The translations under genes were made by a program, and so were the position numbers. Of a stretch of DNA of 64,000 nucleotides, positions 57,604-64,000 are shown piece after piece (position 1 is the stretch's first letter; every line of letters starts with the position of its first letter). Source of the DNA: Hondaea fermentalgiana (lineage: Eukaryota; Sar; Bigyra; Thraustochytrida; Thraustochytriidae); NCBI GenBank assembly GCA_014084085.1, contig NPFB01000008.1, positions 439,246 to 503,245 on the forward strand. The letters run 5' to 3'. Under the pieces are notes generated by a model. It had not been told where the DNA came from. It made no database searches and saw only the letters and a program-made list of their open reading frames with translations.

Positions 57604-60456
57604 TTATTCGGCCGCCTGCGCAGCCGTGGTCTTGGCGAGAATCTCGTCAAAGAGACCCTTGTGCGTTGCAAGGTGCAGCGCGTGGATGCAGTGAGCACGA
57701 TTCACGAGAAGATCGTGGAAAGCTTCCGCGTGACGGTCAAGCGCGATCTTCTTGAGAAGTTGCAGCGCATTGTGCGTCGGATCCTTGAGGAGTTTACGCA
57801 AAATGGCCTGTAGCTGTCTCGTGACAGTGCGCTCGAGATTGGCGCTTTGCAGAAGCAGCGTGCGCACGACGTCACGGTCGGCCTCAGGCGCAAGGCCGGC
57901 CACATTCTCTGCCACGTCGGCAAGCTTGGCGCCCGGGGGATCGAGCAAGAGTGCCTGAAGTGTGCGCGAGTAATCGGCCGAGGTCTTTTCTTTGCCAAGC
58001 AAAGCCATCTCAGCCACGGCAACGCGTGCAAAAGCCTCGGCGCGGGCCCGCAAAACGCAAATGTCGTCAAAATCGAACTCGGCAAGCGTCTCTGGAAGAT
58101 CCGAGGGCTGCGGCGCGTCATCCCGCGTAAGCAGCGAGACCATGCCCTCGAGAACCACTTCGCTGGCGTCGGTGGAAGACGGCGTCGAGGTAGCGGTAGT
58201 CGCCGCTGCGCTCGTTTCCACGGAAGCGAGAGCGCTGGCGAACCAAGCTTCTGTGCGGTGCGGGCCAACTGCAAGGGGACCCTTGCGGTACTCGCCTTGA
58301 CGAAGACGACCGATAAAATGCTCGCGCAGGTACGCTGCGCCCTGGTCATGACTGACGTTATCACGCAAGACCTTGAGGTGAAAGTTGGCCATGTCCGTCT
58401 CAATGGCTGCCAGCTCGCGCAGGACAAAGTCGAAGGCTCTCGGGGCAAGATCTTGCCACGATTTGCGCCGCTCTTGCGCGGCCACGTGAAGATCCATCAG
58501 CCATGACTCTGTGCGCTCCTGGCGAATCGGTGCTTGCAAAGCGAGAAGGCGCTCGCCGATGAACTGTACGAGACTGTACAGATCGGCTTGGTTGAAGGCA
58601 TTTTCCCGGACCTGTTGCGCCAGCAGCTCGGTGTCGAGGCGCTCTTCGAGCTGACGGATAAGGTCCGCACGGTTCGGCGTCAGTGCTGCAAGACGAGAGC
58701 AGACCTCTGCAACGATGCTAGGCAGCATATCTTTGGGCATGGCAGCGGCGTCGGCGTTGCCGGCAAGGTTGTGCATCGCAGACGCGTCCTCTTCTTCGCC
58801 CAACTTGTAGTCCGGGTCAACCATGAGTCGATGCATCATCTCCTCATTGCTCGGAGCCGCTGCGACGCCCTTGGGCACCTCGGGCACCTTGGGTACGCCC
58901 GACGTTTGGGCAGCAGCAGCAGCAGCAGCAGCAGGAGCCTGACTTTGCTGCGCCGAAGCAGAAGCAGCAGACGTTGGCGCAGGAAAGCGCTGGCGAATGC
59001 GTGCGACCCAGTCTCTGTAGAGCTGCTTGTCGCGAAGCACAGCCTTGGCACGCGTGCGAATCTGCTCGAGCTGGCCCGCTGTACCCTCGAAATGCTGCAA
59101 AAGGCCCGGGTCAGGGTTATCACCTTGCTCGTCGAGCATGGCGCGGACCTCGAGATGGTTCTCCTTGATTTGTACATAGGTCTCGAGAAGCTGCTCGGCA
59201 ATGCAGAGCGCGTCAACTTGCTTCCACGCGAAAAAGGCCCGCATGTATGCAAGGTGAGCGTGGCGCGCAAAAACGATCTTACGCGCAGCACGAGTGTGGT
59301 CGCGCGAGATCAGTGTGGCATTCAAGCCGCGAAGAACAGTGAAAAAGTTCTTGGCAGCGATGCGCAGACGCTTACGCAGTTGAGCGCGTGTAGGCTCGAT
59401 GTTGTCACCGTCGTCAGGCCCCAACACAGTCTCTGGATGGTACCAGATCATGAGGACGGCCAAAAAGGTGCGCGCAGCACTGACCGTAGTCGGCGAGCTG
59501 GGAGCAAGAGCGGATGAAGTCGGAGAAGTCCTGGATCGCTTGGCGGTGGCTCGAAGGGCATCGAGAAAGTTGCGAGCCGACCCAATAACAGACGGCTGGC
59601 CCAAATGGGAAGCAACCTGCTCGAACGAGGGCGAGGCAGCGGCGAGGTCGAGCACGGCGCTCAGAGAAATGAGGGTCTCGAGAACAGCGCGTTGATGCTT
59701 GGTGCGGCGCCACCACGCTTGGACGCGACGCGTCATGCGAAGGCGATCGCACGTCTCTCGAACGCGAGTGAGATGCTCGCGAACCTGAGAAAGCTTGCGT
59801 TCGTATTCGACGGCTCGACGTTCCTCGGCCTCACTGATGCGCGCTTCGAGCTCGAGAAAAGGGACGCTCTTATCAGTGTCGAGACTGCGAGCACCCGGCG
59901 AAGAGGGCGCGTACTTGGGTGAGGCCGGCGCGGATTTTGGCGAGGCCGGCACGTCCGGACGCCGGGCGCGCTCCCTAATGTCATTGAGGATACGCATGCG
60001 GCGCTCCTCTGCTGCGCGCAGCTTGCCCTCAATATTCGCCGCGAGCTGCCGACGATCACGCTCGCGTTCCTGGCTGCGTCTGCGCGCGATGGCCTTGGCC
60101 CGCGCGACCTTGCGCGAGTTCTCGCGGACCTGGGCAATGAGGATTTCATCGCGGCGCTTCTTGGCCTCAGGGCTGCGCATGGCCTTGGCCTTGACGGATG
60201 CGTTCCGACCCGCGGCGGGCGACCTGCAGCGCTTTTCGAGCCTCATCCGCACGGGGCTCATGGGCATCTGCGTCGCCGTCTTCGTGGCCTTGGGCGACGT
60301 CGCCGAGGTCTGCGACCCCGCGAACGGAGGCACGACCGCCCAGCTTCGGGGCTGTCCGGGGCCCCTGCCGATTTCCTCGACCAGTTCCACGACGCTCGCC
60401 TCCGCCTCGCGCGTCGCCACCTCCACCTCCACACGGAGCTCTCCGCGCTTCGCCAT
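57604..60456 (-). CDS. TCP11 (T-complex protein 11) family protein
   Basis: The 950-residue protein has the TCP11 domain over most of its C-terminal two thirds: KIVFARHAHLAYMRAFFAWKQVD, SIVAEVCSRLAALTPNRADLI, FNQADLYSLVQFIGERLLAL, and ESWLMDLHVAAQERRKSWQDLAPRAFDFVLRELAAIETDMANFHLKVLRD. Members are found in plants, fungi and animals; mouse TCP11 is linked to sperm motility, and a general biochemical activity is not established. The N-terminus (1-240) is Arg/Glu/Lys-rich, with SPK/SPR-type phospho-site repeats (PASPKSAPASPKYAPSSPG) and a coiled coil. An Ala/Gln insert sits near 510-540. The first ATG is 60456 (MAKRGELRVEVEV); two consecutive stop codons (TAA TAA) end it. Confidence 0.82.
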   Translation of the reverse strand: MAKRGELRVEVEVATREAEASVVELVEEIGRGPGQPRSWAVVPPFAGSQTSATSPKATKTATQMPMSPVRMRLEKRCRSPAAGRNASVKAKAMRSPEAKKRRDEILIAQVRENSRKVARAKAIARRRSQERERDRRQLAANIEGKLRAAEERRMRILNDIRERARRPDVPASPKSAPASPKYAPSSPGARSLDTDKSVPFLELEARISEAEERRAVEYERKLSQVREHLTRVRETCDRLRMTRRVQAWWRRTKHQRAVLETLISLSAVLDLAAASPSFEQVASHLGQPSVIGSARNFLDALRATAKRSRTSPTSSALAPSSPTTVSAARTFLAVLMIWYHPETVLGPDDGDNIEPTRAQLRKRLRIAAKNFFTVLRGLNATLISRDHTRAARKIVFARHAHLAYMRAFFAWKQVDALCIAEQLLETYVQIKENHLEVRAMLDEQGDNPDPGLLQHFEGTAGQLEQIRTRAKAVLRDKQLYRDWVARIRQRFPAPTSAASASAQQSQAPAAAAAAAAQTSGVPKVPEVPKGVAAAPSNEEMMHRLMVDPDYKLGEEEDASAMHNLAGNADAAAMPKDMLPSIVAEVCSRLAALTPNRADLIRQLEERLDTELLAQQVRENAFNQADLYSLVQFIGERLLALQAPIRQERTESWLMDLHVAAQERRKSWQDLAPRAFDFVLRELAAIETDMANFHLKVLRDNVSHDQGAAYLREHFIGRLRQGEYRKGPLAVGPHRTEAWFASALASVETSAAATTATSTPSSTDASEVVLEGMVSLLTRDDAPQPSDLPETLAEFDFDDICVLRARAEAFARVAVAEMALLGKEKTSADYSRTLQALLLDPPGAKLADVAENVAGLAPEADRDVVRTLLLQSANLERTVTRQLQAILRKLLKDPTHNALQLLKKIALDRHAEAFHDLLVNRAHCIHALHLATHKGLFDEILAKTTAAQAAE

Positions 60457-61341
60457 TTCTCCTCCTGCCGCTGCTCCTTCTCCGCTCCTCGCGCGAGACG
60501 AGCTCTGCAAGCTGCTCTGCTGCTCTGCTGCTCTGCTGCTCTGCTCTGCTGCTCTGCGAGCTCGCGAGTTCCTGGCGTTCTGCTCTCTTTCCCAGGTCGC
60601 GTGCAAGACCCGATCGCGGCCGCTCGCTCGCTCGCACTCGGCCCCGCGCCGCGGCCGCCCGCCCCTCGATCCGCGTTTGCTCGCTGCGGCTCTGCGCCTG
60701 CGCTCGGCCTCGGCCGCCTGCGCTTAGCCAGGTCTCTCCGCTCGCACGGGCCCCGCGGAATGCGGACTATTGCGGACTGCGGAATGGTCGCGTGCACGGA
60801 GCGCCTCATCCGCGCGCCCTTATTACGTATAGGCCGTGCATAGGATGTACTAGGATCGTACTCAATCATCCGCCCCCGTTCCACTCGCCGCCGTTCTCTT
60901 CCCGTTCTCTCTTCTTCTTCCGCTCTGCTGCACGCGCCGCGCGACAAGGTCGAGGACGAGGACGAGGACAAGGACAAGGACCGGGACCAGGACCAAGCCC
61001 GGGCGCGTAGACCGCGAGAGGGAGTGCGCGGCGCCGCGGTTGCCTGGTCGGCGGCCGGCCGCCCGAACAGCGTCGCGCCGGTCGCGCGCGGCCCGCGGGG
61101 GTGCACGGGAGCAGTAGTCGGTCGTGCGGCAGAATGGACAGCGAGCAGCACGCGCCGCGGAAGACCACGGCACGGAAAAGTCTTGGCGAGCCTGCCGCGC
61201 CCTGTAGTTTGACCTAAGAGACTTTGGAGTCCAGGACGAGCGAATCCAGACCGTGCATGAAAGCCACGACCAAGACTACAAATGAGGCAAGACAGAAAGA
61301 TACTTTGTGGATTCCCAGATCTCACTCTGAGTTTGACTCCG
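60457..61341. promoter_or_regulatory. Intergenic region, TCP11 upstream / receptor kinase downstream
   Basis: About 885 bp without a gene. CTGCTCTG repeats at about 60497-60562 lie right upstream of the TCP11 ATG. ACTGCGGAATGG near 60776-60787 resembles the CAAGTGNNGAATGG motif seen elsewhere. GGACAA/GGACGA repeats occupy about 60952-60998. Frames through it are composition-driven. Confidence 0.45.
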
Positions 61342-63858
61342 CTACTGATGGACAATGTTATCTTCATGGACAGTGAGTCCAAGGACAGGGTACGACTTGT
61401 TGCGATTGTTTCGATTGCCGGTGATCGTGGCCGGACACTTGGGTAGCCACGTCTGGTTTGCTTGGTCGAAGACGTAAACTTGCTGGCCGCGTTCGAAAGC
61501 AGGGGCATTGGTATTGGATCGAGCGTCGACAATATCGACAGATCGAGGGCCGAGGATCTCATGGAGAGCCTCGCAAATATCGTCCATGTCGAACCGTGAT
61601 TTGACGTCCGTTTCCCAGGCTCCAAGAATGATGTCGGCGATGTGTGGCGGCGTTGTTGGGTCAATGTCTGGTCTGTAACCGTGGATTGAAACGTTGGTGA
61701 GAATGTCTACCACGGTCCAATCCGCCGGGTGTGGATCTGCACCATGATGAAAAAGCTGCCAAAACAGGATGCCAAAAGCATAGACATCTACCTTGGCCGA
61801 GAGCTGGCCACGGTCTCCCGTGATCATTTCTGGCGCCGTATAAGCGACAGTTCCGCCTTCTTGGTCGTTCGTACTTGGCGGGCGAAGAACCGAAGTCATG
61901 CTTCTGGTCACGCCAAAGTCGCAAATCTTGACGTTCCACGCCTCGTCCAGAAGAACATTTTCGGGTTTAATATCAAAGTGGATCATTCCTTTGCTGTGTA
62001 GGAAGGAAAGTCCGCTTGCAAGCTCTTGCGACCACTGGAGCAACGCGACTGCGCTTGGGCGTTGCGCAGGAGGAAGGCCGCTTGGATCAATGACTTGCGC
62101 GAGTGAATTGGGCGCGTACTCCATGACGACCAATCGGTGTAGGTCCGAGTCCACAGCGCCGTATATCCTGATGATATTTGGATGATGCAGTTTGCGAAGA
62201 TTGCGAATTTCTCTTGCAAAGCTCGAATGTGTGCGCCCTCCGAGATATTCTTTAATGGCCACGCGACTTCCCCTGAACTTGCCCATGAAAACCTTGCCGG
62301 CGCCGCCGCGTCCAATCAGTTTGCCAAACTCTAATTCCGATGCATCTTGCATCGCTGCCATATCGTCGTCGTCGTCGTCGTCGTCATGATGATGGTTTCC
62401 ATCCTCGTCGTCGTCGTCGCTCTGTGGGTCTTCGTCGTCGTCGGCATCGTCGAATAGTTTAAGTCGCATGAGGGACAGCGAGTATCCGAGCATGCTCATG
62501 CGCCCCGTGCGTTTTCCTTTACCGCTACGTGGTAGACTTGCACCTTCAAGATCGTCGTCGTCATCATCAACCTGGCCCCTCTTCTTCTTCTTTTTCTTCT
62601 TTTTCGTGAGCAACACGTACACGACGGCGCCCAAAAGTAGCAATGTGGGAATGACTCCGACCCAAACGCCCGGAGCTGGGCCCGATGGTCGGTTGTTGGT
62701 CCCGGTCGAAAAGGTATCTGGAGGCGTAGACCCATCTCCAGTCGTCCCGTTGCTGTCTGTCGTGGTATTGCCATCGTTGCCATTACCAGTGCCAGTGCCA
62801 GTGCCAGTACCCGATCCTGAAGCATATGTGCTGCTGCAAAAGAGTCTGAAGTCGATCGGGTCTTGCGAGCCCGATGGACCTATTGCCGTAACGATGGATC
62901 CGCCGCAATCTCCCTGAAGAGCGTAGGAATCCCATACAAGACTGGCCTCGTTTGTGCCGATACAATTGGCATATTCGTAGACGAATGCCTCCGTAGCGAC
63001 TGTTGTTCCTGTGCTCGACGCGTCGCACGTCACGCGCATGCTCCAGCCTGTACTTGAGTCTGCATCTGGCGTGTTTACACACAGGCTCTCTTCAGCTGTC
63101 TCAAACCAGGACGGCGTGCCTGATGTCGTGATTATCCAGGACGCCCATGGGAGACCCGCAATGCCACAATCTTGTGTTTCGTCGACCACCCGCGCCACCT
63201 CGGCCTTGGTTTGTAAGCGTGCCTCCGATGTCACAGCATCTGTCACTGCGAGGACTCGCACGTACGAATCAAAGGAAACGTTGTTGCTCATCAGCACGCA
63301 CGCGGAGTACTCGTACCCAATGAGCGCTTCGTTGCCAGTCCACGAGGCGCTATCCTGAGACCAGACGAGGCCTGTATCAATTTCGCCTCGAGCAACATCT
63401 GTTTGCTCTGGATATGCCCCCAGGATCGTCGTGGATACGAGGTCTTCGCAAAAGGAATCTGCGTATTGTTCGATTGTAACCTTGAGGCTTACACCAGTCT
63501 CATGCTCTGCGACCAAAACGCGGTATGACGCCAAGGTGGCCCGTCGTTGGCACACGCCAGCAACAACGACATACTGCTCGCTTGGCGTTGCCGACTCGAT
63601 GCATACGTCGGACTCATAATCGAAGACCTGGTACATTACCACAAAGCCGCCCGTCTTGGGCACGGCCTGCACGTCCAGCAGTGGCATCTGCTGCAGCCTG
63701 CGCTCGCTGGTGTCCTCAAGGACGGCGGCGAGCTCGTCGGCCACGAACGCGACATCTTGCGCGCGCCGGAGCGAGGGCAGCAGGTCCGCGCCAAGCGCTC
63801 GCGCCGCCGTCGCCGCGACGGCCACGCACAAGCATGCCAGCGCGCGGCGGCCCTTCAT
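61342..63858 (-). CDS. Receptor-like protein kinase (TKL type)
   Basis: The 838-residue protein is a single-pass receptor kinase. ATG at 63858 begins a signal peptide (MKGRRALACLCVAVAATAARALG). The ectodomain (about 24-395) has scattered cysteines and a Gly-Thr/Asn-rich stalk at 348-390, with no family I can name. The transmembrane helix is about 397-418, followed by a run of eight lysines and then poly-Asp stretches (431-436, 471-499). The kinase spans about 510-790: GRGGAGKV (516-523), VAIKEY (K536), HFDIKPEN (H627, D629; Phe replaces Arg), DFGVTRS (647-653), APEM and DVYAFGILFWQLF, typical of TKL kinases. Catalytic residues are present, so it should be active. Ligand unknown. TAG at 61344-61342. 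Confidence 0.88.
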   Translation of the reverse strand: MKGRRALACLCVAVAATAARALGADLLPSLRRAQDVAFVADELAAVLEDTSERRLQQMPLLDVQAVPKTGGFVVMYQVFDYESDVCIESATPSEQYVVVAGVCQRRATLASYRVLVAEHETGVSLKVTIEQYADSFCEDLVSTTILGAYPEQTDVARGEIDTGLVWSQDSASWTGNEALIGYEYSACVLMSNNVSFDSYVRVLAVTDAVTSEARLQTKAEVARVVDETQDCGIAGLPWASWIITTSGTPSWFETAEESLCVNTPDADSSTGWSMRVTCDASSTGTTVATEAFVYEYANCIGTNEASLVWDSYALQGDCGGSIVTAIGPSGSQDPIDFRLFCSSTYASGSGTGTGTGTGNGNDGNTTTDSNGTTGDGSTPPDTFSTGTNNRPSGPAPGVWVGVIPTLLLLGAVVYVLLTKKKKKKKKRGQVDDDDDDLEGASLPRSGKGKRTGRMSMLGYSLSLMRLKLFDDADDDEDPQSDDDDEDGNHHHDDDDDDDDMAAMQDASELEFGKLIGRGGAGKVFMGKFRGSRVAIKEYLGGRTHSSFAREIRNLRKLHHPNIIRIYGAVDSDLHRLVVMEYAPNSLAQVIDPSGLPPAQRPSAVALLQWSQELASGLSFLHSKGMIHFDIKPENVLLDEAWNVKICDFGVTRSMTSVLRPPSTNDQEGGTVAYTAPEMITGDRGQLSAKVDVYAFGILFWQLFHHGADPHPADWTVVDILTNVSIHGYRPDIDPTTPPHIADIILGAWETDVKSRFDMDDICEALHEILGPRSVDIVDARSNTNAPAFERGQQVYVFDQANQTWLPKCPATITGNRNNRNKSYPVLGLTVHEDNIVHQ

Positions 63859-64000
63859 CGCCCGCTCGCTCGCTCGCCTCCAGCGTTTGTCGTGTGTTTC
63901 GCCAAAAGTAGTGGTACAGCACAGCGTGCACGTGCCACTTTTCGCGCTGCCTCGCGCCCCGATCCCGTGTGCGCGCACACCGCCCCGCGCGCGCGCCCGC
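63859..64000 (-). promoter_or_regulatory. 5' leader of the receptor kinase
   Basis: The open frame continues upstream without an ATG. CGCTCGCTCGCTCGC lies within 35 bp of the start codon, the same kind of tetranucleotide run seen at other starts here. The promoter is probably outside the window. Confidence 0.45.

Overview
This looks like a gene-dense, GC-rich nuclear segment of a flagellate-derived protist. The best fit is a stramenopile of the labyrinthulomycete/thraustochytrid type. That placement is inference from long, almost intron-free genes with the standard code, ciliary genes (BBS4, polycystin channel, CCDC96), a ferlin, an NADH-type fumarate reductase fused to cytochrome b5, no plastid genes, and many tetranucleotide microsatellites next to start codons. 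No phage, transposon, CRISPR array, rRNA or tRNA gene was recognised.

Layout. 1-5.7 kb: deoxyhypusine synthase (minus, cut by the window edge) diverges from mitochondrial bL28 (plus); BBS4 (minus) diverges from mitochondrial ribosome recycling factor (plus). 6.2-14.4 kb, all minus: a TPR-formin of two exons (the only intron I can support), an ER 2OG-Fe(II) dioxygenase ending in HRDEL, and peptidyl-tRNA hydrolase. 16-18 kb: dihydroxyacetone kinase (plus). 18-24.1 kb: polycystin-like channel (minus) diverging from CCDC96/CFAP184 (plus). 24.2-36.5 kb, minus: an INCENP-like protein with a SAP-like segment, a large ferlin and an amino acid transporter. 36.5-40.9 kb: 4.4 kb without a recognisable gene. 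40.9-48 kb, minus: a hypothetical protein, a kinase-FYVE protein, and fumarate reductase-cytochrome b5 ending in SKL. 48-50.6 kb: GC-rich gene-poor DNA with a repeated 14-mer. 50.6-64 kb: an IQ-WW-LRR-TPR protein (minus) diverging from a coiled-coil protein (plus), then a small membrane protein, a TCP11-family protein and a receptor-like kinase (all minus).

Themes. Three genes serve organellar translation (bL28m, RRF, PTH). Three are ciliary (BBS4, polycystin, CCDC96), two of them sharing one divergent promoter region. Several proteins combine domains unusually: TPR plus FH2 without polyproline FH1, SAP-like plus IN-box, kinase plus FYVE, and IQ plus three WW plus LRR plus TPR. Several termini predict targeting: PTS1 SKL, ER HRDEL, two candidate N-myristoylation sites, and signal peptides.

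Limits. Starts were set at the first in-frame ATG with a plausible context. UTRs, promoters and polyadenylation sites were not determined. Family calls rest on motif reading, without database search.
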